From the NCBI GenBank assembly GCA_045594445.1, contig JAZNYL010000088.1, positions 1 to 10,591 of the forward strand: a DNA stretch of 10,591 nt, in the 5' to 3' direction. The position numbers were made by a program, and so were the translations under genes. Below the pieces are notes generated by a model. The model was not told where the DNA came from, searched no databases, and saw only the letters and a program-made list of their open reading frames with translations. This document shows, one piece after another, positions 5,965-10,591 of the stretch. Every line of letters starts with the position of its first letter. The first letter of the stretch is position 1. This DNA is from SVQP01 sp045594445. GTDB taxonomy: Bacteria > Bacillota > Clostridia > Oscillospirales > CAG-272.

Positions 5965-7362
5965 TTAGAATCTGAAGTAGAGGAAGGGGTTGGAGGAGGA
6001 GTCAACCAAGAAAGCGGTGACTACCACCAGAAGTCCTACCAGCATGACGGGCTCCAGCACGTTTGCCACCTTGCCAAGCTTTTCGGAGGTGGAGAACTTG
6101 GTTGCCAGATGCTTGATCAGAGGCGTAGAGCCAACCAGAGCAAGGATCAGCAGCACTGCGTAGCTGCGCAGGAAATAGAAGGTTTCTGCAGATGCAAAGG
6201 GAATGCCGCCTGCACCAAACAGACCGCCGATATAGGTGAACGCTTCACCCAGCGTGGGAATCTGGAATACGATAAAGCTGGTGATAACGGCCAGCAGAAT
6301 ATAAACACGGCTGAGCACGTGGCTCTTTTCCAGGTGCTTGAGCAAAAAGAACTTCTCAATGACAAGCAGGACACCGAAGAACAGGCCCCAGATAATGAAG
6401 TTCCAGGATGCGCCGTGCCAGAAGCCGGTGAACATCCATACGGCGAAAATGTTGATCAACCAACGCCACTTGGGAACGCGGTTACCGCCAAGCGGGATGT
6501 AGAGGTAATCACGGAACCAAGAGCCCAGGGACATGTGCCAGCGGCGCCAGAATTCGGTGGCGCTGCGGGAAATGAAGGGGTAGTTGAAGTTCTCCAGGAA
6601 ATGGAAGCCGAAGATCTTACCAAGACCAATGGCCATATCCGAATAGCCGGAGAAGTCAAAGTAGATATACAGGGCAATGGAAATGCCGTACATCCAGTAC
6701 ATCAGCACGGTCTTTTCCTCGGCAGCGTAGATCAGCTCACTCAGATCGTACATCGAGTTTGCGATCAGTACCTTCTTGGCAAGACCGAGAATGAAGCGGC
6801 GAGTGCCTTCGCCTGCCATAGTAAAGCTGTGGGTACGGGTCTCCAGCTCGCGGGCAACGTCAGCATAACGAACGATAGGACCTGCGATCAGCTGAGGGAA
6901 CATGGCAATGTAAGCGGCCAGGTTGATGGGGTTCTTCTGTGCCTTTTCACCGCGGTACACGTCTGCGACGTAGCTGATGATCTGGAAGGTGTAGAAGCTG
7001 ATACCGATGGGAAGCACGATCTTGAGCAGGGGAATCGAAAGGCCCGTGATCGCGTTGAAGTTTTCAATAAAGAAGTCGGTGTACTTGAAGTACAGCATAA
7101 AGGAAATGATCGAAGCCACGGCCAAGAACAAAAAGACCTTGGAGATTTTTTTGCCGCGGAAGCGCTCGATCAGAAGACCGAATACGTATCCCAGCGCAAT
7201 CGCCAGCACCATCAGGAGTGCATACTTGACACCGCCCCATGCATAGAAGAACAAGCTGAACAGCAAAAGCACTGCGTTCTTGAGCTTCTTAGGCGCAATG
7301 AAATATAGCAGTATGATTGCGGGAATGAAGAAATATAAGAAGGATATACTTGAAAAAAGCAT
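5965..7362 (-). CDS. MBOAT-family membrane O-acyltransferase (AlgI/DltB-like)
   Basis: This 465-residue protein has about ten or more hydrophobic segments. It contains the MBOAT core: LPIGISFYTFQIISYVADVYRG (about 117-138), PQLIAGPIVRY (156-166), YFDFSGYSDMAIGLGK (234-249), the ATEFWRRWHMSLGSWFRDYL region (268-287, His276), LYIPLGGNR (287-295) and FTGFWHGASWNFIIWG (311-326), whose His316 is the presumed catalytic histidine. AlgI-type MBOATs pass an acyl group across the membrane to a periplasmic or cell-surface SGNH/DHHW partner, here encoded 18 bp downstream. No alginate or dlt genes are present, so the names AlgI and DltB describe only the fold family. ATG at 7360-7362 has AGGAG 7 nt upstream. 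The gap to the upstream lipoprotein gene is 81 bp and holds an imperfect terminator-like hairpin, so expression may come by read-through from the sigma-factor operon or from a weak local promoter. Confidence 0.93.
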   Translation of the reverse strand: MLFSSISFLYFFIPAIILLYFIAPKKLKNAVLLLFSLFFYAWGGVKYALLMVLAIALGYVFGLLIERFRGKKISKVFLFLAVASIISFMLYFKYTDFFIENFNAITGLSIPLLKIVLPIGISFYTFQIISYVADVYRGEKAQKNPINLAAYIAMFPQLIAGPIVRYADVARELETRTHSFTMAGEGTRRFILGLAKKVLIANSMYDLSELIYAAEEKTVLMYWMYGISIALYIYFDFSGYSDMAIGLGKIFGFHFLENFNYPFISRSATEFWRRWHMSLGSWFRDYLYIPLGGNRVPKWRWLINIFAVWMFTGFWHGASWNFIIWGLFFGVLLVIEKFFLLKHLEKSHVLSRVYILLAVITSFIVFQIPTLGEAFTYIGGLFGAGGIPFASAETFYFLRSYAVLLILALVGSTPLIKHLATKFSTSEKLGKVANVLEPVMLVGLLVVVTAFLVDSSSNPFLYFRF

Positions 7363-7391
7363 CTTTTCGCTCCTGTAATATCTTAAATATA

Positions 7392-7421
7392 GGGGCTGCT
7401 TCCATGGATGGGAACAGCCCC
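7392..7421 (-). terminator. Imperfect terminator or attenuator hairpin between lipoprotein and MBOAT genes
   Basis: GGGGCTG(C)TTCC (7392-7403) pairs with GGAACAGCCCC (7411-7421), with a single bulged base. On the - strand, in the direction of the genes, the stem is followed by TATATTTAAG, a broken U-tract. The clean T6 run is on the other side and would serve + strand transcripts. Partial read-through into the MBOAT gene is therefore likely. A weak -10-like TATATT lies at its foot, but the -35 candidate (TTCCCA) is poor. Confidence 0.55.
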
Positions 7422-7443
7422 GATTTTTTCAATGTGTCAGCAA

Positions 7444-8184
7444 TTACTGAGCAAAGGTGTGCTCAACAACAATGGAAGAACCCTCAACGGTGGCAGCAAA
7501 GCTTGCGGTGAAGGGATCAACAACGCCGCCGAACTCAACAGCACCCCAAACGACTACCAGGTAGTCACCGGGCATCTTAGCGATGACCAGCTTCTCGGGA
7601 GCGCCGCAGATCCACTGACGAGCCAGGATGTTGTCCTTGATCGCGGTAGCCATAGCGTCAACGTCTGCGCTGTTGGTGAAGTGAACTGCATAGCAGTTGA
7701 AAACGTTGATGTTCATCATGTTGAACATGGAAGCTGCATCGTCCTGCTTGGAGATGTCAGCGGTGGGGTAGCCAAGGTTTGCGTCGTAGTCAGCGTCCTC
7801 AAGAGCGACGAACTTAGCGGGGCCCTCGGGATTGGTGGTCTCGAAGTTGTAGGGGTTACCGCCGCAAACGTACAGCATGGTCTCCTCGGTTGCAGTTGCA
7901 TTGTAAGCATCCATGAGCAGCTTGAGCAGCTCTTCAGCAGAATTGTAAGCCAGCTCTGCGGGAGCAGCAGTGGTGGTTTCCTCAGTAGTGGTGTTGTTGT
8001 CAGCCTCGGTCTCAGCAGAGGTGCCTGCTTCGGTCTCAGCGGAGGTACCTGCCTCGGTTGCTGCGTCGGTAGTAGCCTCGGTATCGGTGGTGGTGTTTTC
8101 AACGTTCTGCTCACCGTTGTCGCAAGCAACGAGAACCATAGCGAGCATCATCAGTGCAAGAGTGATTGCAAGAATCTTTTTCAT
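7444..8184 (-). CDS. Surface lipoprotein with Thr/Glu/Ala-rich linker, possibly DUF4358-like
   Basis: This 246-residue precursor starts MKKILAITLA and has a hydrophobic signal ending in the lipobox LVAC, so Cys21 should be lipidated and the protein tethered to the outer face of the membrane. Residues 22-76 are a low-complexity linker rich in Thr, Glu and Ala, including two copies of an eight-residue AGTSAETE repeat. The globular part (about 77-246) includes MNINVFNCYAVHF, then a stretch with an alternating helical pattern (VDAMATAIKDNI) and MPGDYLVVVWG. This layout resembles DUF4358-type lipoproteins, but I cannot confirm it and assign no function. ATG at 8182-8184 follows AAGGAG by 9 nt. The gene is 36 bp after the anti-sigma gene with no terminator between, so it is probably the third gene of the sigma-factor operon, perhaps an envelope sensor or effector. 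Confidence 0.8.
   Translation of the reverse strand: MKKILAITLALMMLAMVLVACDNGEQNVENTTTDTEATTDAATEAGTSAETEAGTSAETEADNNTTTEETTTAAPAELAYNSAEELLKLLMDAYNATATEETMLYVCGGNPYNFETTNPEGPAKFVALEDADYDANLGYPTADISKQDDAASMFNMMNINVFNCYAVHFTNSADVDAMATAIKDNILARQWICGAPEKLVIAKMPGDYLVVVWGAVEFGGVVDPFTASFAATVEGSSIVVEHTFAQ
8008..8055. repeat. Two 24-bp in-frame tandem copies in the lipoprotein linker
   Basis: Copies at 8008-8031 and 8032-8055 differ at three positions. Because the unit is 24 bp, each copy adds eight residues (AGTSAETE) without shifting the frame. The surrounding sequence continues in the same Thr/Glu/Ala style but is no longer an exact repeat. Confidence 0.85.
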
Positions 8185-8220
8185 GTTTGTTTTCTCCTTA
8201 AAAATGTGTTTATGATTTTT

Positions 8221-8754
8221 TTATTTTTCAATGTGAACGAACCATTCGCCCTCAACAAGGCTGAGCACAATGTCAAAGCCGCGATTGGTGGTAATGGTGT
8301 AGGTGTCGGCGACCGTTTCGGGCATCAGCTTGATGGTGACAAGGCCGCGGACCTTTTGGTTATGCTCTATGGGCTCGGTTGAGCCGTCTGAATTCACGAT
8401 GGCAATGGTGCCCTCCGTGAAGGAAAGAGAGGTGGATCTTGAAAAGTCAAGACTGAGCTCGGGAATATTTTCCCAAGGGGATTCAGATGCCTGGCTGAAG
8501 GGCTGAGCGGAGCGCGCAGTGACCACGGGTGTGGGCTGTGTGTCAAGCTTTGTGCCGTCCATGCTGACGCTGCCGGTCAGTGCTCCGAAGGTCAGGCCAA
8601 TCACCAGCACAAGGCAGGCAGCAAGACCGCCCAAGCGGAATGCAACCGTTTGCCACTTGGTCGAGCGGGCCGCAGGCTTTCTGACTTTCGCCGCCTCAAT
8701 GATGAGATCATCGTCTATATAAGACATAGACATGGCGATTTTTTCTTGTTTCAT
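8221..8754 (-). CDS. Putative anti-sigma factor, single-pass membrane protein
   Basis: This 177-residue protein has a cytosolic head of about 40 residues (MKQEKIAMSMSYIDDDLIIE...), one transmembrane helix at about 41-61 (LGGLAACLVLVIGLTFGALT) and an extracytoplasmic domain of about 115 residues rich in beta-type sequence. The order ECF sigma gene followed at once by a single-pass membrane protein is the standard sigma/anti-sigma arrangement in Firmicutes. In that arrangement the head holds the sigma factor at the membrane until an envelope signal releases it. No zinc-binding HxxxCxxC motif is seen, so it is not a classical ZAS-type anti-sigma, and the role is inferred from topology and position. 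The start at 8752-8754 has AAAGGAAG 7 nt upstream. That site overlaps the sigma gene's stop region (14-bp gap), implying coupled expression. Internal ATGs 7 and 9 codons in are possible alternatives. Confidence 0.72.
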   Translation of the reverse strand: MKQEKIAMSMSYIDDDLIIEAAKVRKPAARSTKWQTVAFRLGGLAACLVLVIGLTFGALTGSVSMDGTKLDTQPTPVVTARSAQPFSQASESPWENIPELSLDFSRSTSLSFTEGTIAIVNSDGSTEPIEHNQKVRGLVTIKLMPETVADTYTITTNRGFDIVLSLVEGEWFVHIEK

Positions 8755-8768
8755 GAATGCTTCCTTTA

Positions 8769-9323
8769 CTACGTATCGTAGCCTCGCTCCTCCAGAAACT
8801 CTTTGAGGCTCTGTCGGGTGCGGTGCAATACGGATTTCACTTTTGATTGGGTGGCTCCGAAGGCGTCTGCAATGTCGCCAACGGAGTCGTTATAGAAATA
8901 ACGGCGAACGAACATCTGTCTTGCCTCAGCCGGCTTGGTACGGAGGAAATCGCTGATCAGGCGACCAAGCTCCTCGGCACTTTGTTGCTCGGCTACGGTA
9001 TCGGGAATGAATTCATCCAGCTCGTTAAGAGAAAGAACAAACTCGCCACCACCCCGCTTTGCAGCGTGATTGGCCTTATGACGGTTGATGGCGAGGTTTC
9101 GGGTCAGACGACCCAGGTAGGCCGCAAGGGCCTCCGGCCGAGCAGGTGGGATGGAATTCCAGGCTGCGAGGTAAGTGTCGTTGACACATTCTTCGCTGTC
9201 CTCGTGGGACTCCAGGATGTTAAGCGCAATCTTGTGGCAGTAGCTGCCGTATCTGCGCGCCGTGTGATCGATTGCCGATTCATCCCGTTGCCAATACAGC
9301 TCTACAATTTCACTGTCTTGCAT
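8769..9323 (-). CDS. ECF-type RNA polymerase sigma factor
   Basis: This 184-residue protein has the two-domain layout of extracytoplasmic-function sigma factors. Region 2 (about 8-85) includes ALNILESHEDSEECVNDTYL (33-52) and AAWNSIPP (53-60), the clearest ECF signature. Region 4 (about 130-180) carries a helix-turn-helix, NDSVGDIADAFGATQSKVKS (145-164), followed by HRTRQSLKEFL, for -35 recognition. It directs RNA polymerase to alternative promoters. The start is set at the ATG at 9321-9323, where GGAGG lies 4 nt upstream. The frame opens four codons earlier (9333-9335), but there the nearest GGAG is about 13 nt away. It heads an operon with the membrane anti-sigma gene (14-bp gap) and the lipoprotein gene, driven by the sigma-A promoter at 9466-9494 through a long AT-rich leader. 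Target promoters cannot be identified from this window. Confidence 0.92.
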   Translation of the reverse strand: MQDSEIVELYWQRDESAIDHTARRYGSYCHKIALNILESHEDSEECVNDTYLAAWNSIPPARPEALAAYLGRLTRNLAINRHKANHAAKRGGGEFVLSLNELDEFIPDTVAEQQSAEELGRLISDFLRTKPAEARQMFVRRYFYNDSVGDIADAFGATQSKVKSVLHRTRQSLKEFLEERGYDT

Positions 9324-9465
9324 GGTTCCTCCCATCTGCTCAAATTAACTCCACACCTATATACACAACTTTTTTCGGCCGTGGTTGCAAATTTGAGCGA
9401 ATTTTTTTGAAAAAATTTTTGAAAAGTTTTTTGATTGGCTTTGCAAAAGCAAAACGCTACCTTTT

Positions 9466-9494
9466 ATTATAACATATAAAGCGGGGAATTTCAA
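9466..9494 (-). promoter_or_regulatory. Sigma-A promoter of the ECF sigma operon
   Basis: On the - strand, TTGAAA (9489-9494) and TATAAT (9466-9471) are 17 bp apart. The predicted start near 9459 leaves a leader of about 135 nt before the sigma start codon. The leader is very A/T-rich and includes a small GCTTT-GCA-AAAGC hairpin. Confidence 0.75.
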
Positions 9495-9525
9495 TAGATT
9501 TAGTGCAGGAAATGATCAAGGATAT

Positions 9526-9556
9526 AAAAAAGCCCCGCCTTTTTGTCGGGCAGGGG
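9526..9556 (-). terminator. Rho-independent terminator of the RDD-family gene
   Basis: On the - strand CCCC(T)GCC (9549-9556) pairs with GGCGGGG (9533-9539) around a 9-nt loop, with one bulged T, and TTTTTT follows (9526-9531). It lies about 45 bp beyond the RDD stop codon and isolates that gene from the sigma promoter downstream. Confidence 0.75.
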
Positions 9557-9600
9557 GAAAAATCGTTTTTTCTTAGTTTCAAAATCAGCGTATACTTTGT

Positions 9601-10008
9601 TCACAAGAGGGTTTCGGTGTCCGATACGACCTTTACTCCAAGCCAAAGGTCGCTTAGGCGCGAGCCGGTATTTTTGCGGAAGAACAAAATCTCAAGGAAT
9701 GAAATGGGCGACGTCACGTTGCGCACGATCCGTTTATAAAGGGAAGCGGTTCTTTTTGTGTGGATATCAATCACACGCAAGCGCATAAGTGCTTTTCCGG
9801 GGCTTCTGCCGAGCGCGTCGCGACAAAACACAAGCAGCACGCCAAAGAGAAAGAGAAACAAGGAAAGATAATTTGCGTTCAAAGCTGCAGGGATCACATC
9901 TAAAATGCCGGTTATCAGCCCGGCTATTGCCACGTCGATGGTAAAGGCGACAATTCTTCTGCCGATCACGCTGCGGTTTACAATGCCCGACGACTTTGGT
10001 AGCTTCAT
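9601..10008 (-). CDS. RDD-family small membrane protein
   Basis: This 135-residue protein shows the RDD signature: GRRIVAFTIDVAI (17-29), with an early arginine and Asp25 in the first membrane helix, a second helix at about 48-63, and then CRDALGRSPGKALMRLRVID (62-81). Segment 100-112 is also hydrophobic. RDD proteins are small integral membrane proteins of mostly unknown role; some have been linked to ion or osmolyte transport, which cannot be tested here. The start is the ATG at 10006-10008, because AAGGAGG lies 5 nt upstream. The frame opens six codons earlier (10026), but that start would place the ribosome binding site inside the coding region. It is monocistronic, with a consensus promoter upstream and its own terminator downstream, and a REP-like palindrome borders the promoter. 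Confidence 0.88.
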   Translation of the reverse strand: MKLPKSSGIVNRSVIGRRIVAFTIDVAIAGLITGILDVIPAALNANYLSLFLFLFGVLLVFCRDALGRSPGKALMRLRVIDIHTKRTASLYKRIVRNVTSPISFLEILFFRKNTGSRLSDLWLGVKVVSDTETLL

Positions 10009-10038
10009 GGCGTCCTCCTTGAACACTTGGTTTACTTT

Positions 10039-10067
10039 ATTATATCAAATGAGACTTGTGGTGTCAA
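10039..10067 (-). promoter_or_regulatory. Perfect consensus sigma-A promoter of the RDD gene
   Basis: TTGACA (10062-10067) and TATAAT (10039-10044) on the - strand are exactly 17 bp apart, with both hexamers fully consensus. The predicted start is near 10032, leaving a leader of about 24 nt with the AAGGAGG site. Expression should be strong unless repressed. Confidence 0.85.
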
Positions 10068-10079
10068 GACGGTCACCGA

Positions 10080-10140
10080 GTGTTACCGGGGACGGTTCTC
10101 TGTGATGCGCAGCGTTACTGAGAACTGTCCCCGGTGACAC
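10080..10140. repeat. REP-like palindrome of the GGGGACGGTTCTC type
   Basis: The 21-bp arm at 10080-10100 (GTGTTACCGGGGACGGTTCTC) is matched by 10120-10140, with two differences, around a 19-nt loop. To my knowledge the GTGxxACCGGGGACxGTTCTC motif is a widely dispersed palindromic repeat of REP type, mobilised by REP-associated (IS200-like) tyrosine transposases. No such transposase gene is in this window. It starts 13 bp upstream of the RDD promoter's -35 box. Confidence 0.75.
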
Positions 10141-10440
10141 GCACCTTTACGCAGATCAGGAAGGGACGGCACCCACGACGTCCTGCAGATCAACAAACCG
10201 AATAGGGAAGAAGAGCAACCAAGCGCCTACGATTGGAACGCGAAAGATTTCGTAGGGCGGGGGCTTGCTCCCGCAGCACAAGTAAGCGTATAACTGCAGG
10301 GACGGGTCCATGCAACCAAGCGCCGGGGGATTTGTAACCCTATGCTTGCGCCAACGGTCGTTTGGATTTGGTCGAGCAACCGGCGCAAGCCATAGCCGCT
10401 CGGCGCTTTGAGCCGAGCGGCGAGGGTTCAAATCGTGGGC
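10141..10440. other. Non-coding mosaic of hairpins and short direct repeats
   Basis: I find no credible gene here. An open - strand frame through it gives a compositionally odd translation and is rejected as coding. GCAACCAAGCGCC occurs at 10214-10226 and 10312-10324, each preceded by AGGGACGG (10162-10169 and 10298-10305). Hairpins include 10342-10352 pairing with 10382-10393 (one bulge) and a perfect 10-bp stem GCCGCTCGGC/GCCGAGCGGC (10395-10404 with 10412-10421). GAGGGTTCAAATC at 10422-10434 resembles a tRNA T-loop, but no tRNA can be folded around it. The composition suggests decayed repeat elements. Confidence 0.5.
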
Positions 10441-10477
10441 GCTTCGCCAAATGAAAAGCCCTACCGCTGTTGCGGTA
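10441..10477. repeat. Half of a terminator-like palindrome, cut at the junction with the methyltransferase fragment
   Basis: The sequence runs CGCCAAATGAAAAGCCCTACC, then closes a small stem, TACCGC-TGTT-GCGGTA (10462-10477). A complete element would go on with GGGCTTTTCATTTGGCG to pair with the left arm, but the sequence switches instead to the methyltransferase-like reading frame. The left arm is therefore orphaned. Confidence 0.5.
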
Positions 10478-10591
10478 AACCCAGCATTGCTAAATACCTG
10501 GGCAAAGGTGCGGTAATCGTAGACGATCTTGTGGGTGAATGCCGGGTGATTCGGATCGCCGTTTCCGCCAACTTTTACCATATTTTGATAC
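10477..10591 (-). pseudogene. SAM-dependent methyltransferase-like fragment (COG4627-like), broken at both ends
   Basis: The - strand frame entering from the right edge reads YQNMVKVGGNGDPNHPAFTH, then KIVYDYRTFAQVFSNAGF. A GGxGxxxHPAxxHKxxYxYxTxxxxFxxAGF pattern is what I expect in predicted class I SAM-dependent methyltransferases of the COG4627 type, before their C-terminal strands (LLEYWD-like). That continuation is missing: after AGF, at about 10477, the frame becomes the inverted sequence of a terminator-like hairpin. The start and the SAM-binding N-terminal domain lie beyond the window, so the ATG at 10581 is an internal methionine, not the start. The assignment rests on about 38 residues and is tentative. 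The break may be biological or an assembly artefact. Confidence 0.5.

Noticed and set aside
5101..7308. A long + strand open frame of 735 codons opposite the MBOAT and DHHW genes
   Set aside because: It is the antisense shadow of two clearly conserved genes, has no family motifs or ribosome binding site, and spans the gap between them. The same holds for the 415-codon frame opposite the M48 gene (3476-4723).
10395..10450. Possible tRNA around GAGGGTTCAAATC
   Set aside because: The T-stem flanks (GAGGG and CGTGG) do not pair, no anticodon arm or acceptor stem can be built, and the 5' side is a simple perfect hairpin.
10156..10581. A 141-codon - strand open frame covering the right end
   Set aside because: Only the first part (10477-10581) looks like protein. 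The rest translates hairpins and repeats and gives an SAHDLNPRRS-type stretch, a familiar artefact of reading through T-loop-like sequence. The frame also continues past its first ATG to the window edge.

Overview
This window most likely comes from an endospore-lineage member of the Clostridia, probably a gut Oscillospirales/Ruminococcaceae-type bacterium. The evidence is a full-length Spo0A, strong AGGAGG-type ribosome binding sites, many near-consensus sigma-A promoters, roughly 50% GC, and palindromic repeats of a style I associate with that group. The genus cannot be told from sequence alone, and family assignments here come from recognised motifs, not a database search.

Left part (1-3480). 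A short FtsH C-terminal fragment on the + strand meets, tail to tail at about base 137, a CofE-like (F420-0:glutamate ligase family) gene on the - strand. Both are cut at the same point. Behind the CofE promoter is a 175-bp MITE-like inverted repeat, then the terminator of a HAD-family phosphatase gene (- strand). The HAD gene is divergent from spo0A (+ strand). The shared 376-bp gap holds one promoter for each and a cluster of dyad and direct-repeat candidate operators. A bidirectional terminator separates spo0A from the convergent M48 gene.

Middle part (3480-9500), all - strand. In transcription order the genes are: ECF sigma factor, putative anti-sigma factor, a lipoprotein with a Thr/Glu/Ala-rich linker, an MBOAT O-acyltransferase, a DHHW/AlgX-like acyltransferase partner, then a strong terminator and the separately promoted M48 (Ste24-type) membrane protease. 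The sigma-anti-sigma-lipoprotein genes are closely packed behind one sigma-A promoter. Only an imperfect hairpin separates them from the MBOAT-DHHW pair. I infer an envelope-stress or envelope-modification module in which a surface polymer is O-acetylated, possibly under the sigma factor's control.

Right part (9500-10591). A small RDD-family membrane protein gene has a perfect TTGACA-17-TATAAT promoter next to a REP-like palindrome. About 330 bp of non-coding sequence made of hairpins and short direct repeats follows. It ends in half of a terminator-like palindrome joined to the broken 3' part of a methyltransferase-like gene that runs off the window. Each end of the window therefore carries a gene-breaking junction, which raises the possibility of chimeric contig ends. 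No tRNA, rRNA, CRISPR array or intact transposase gene was seen.
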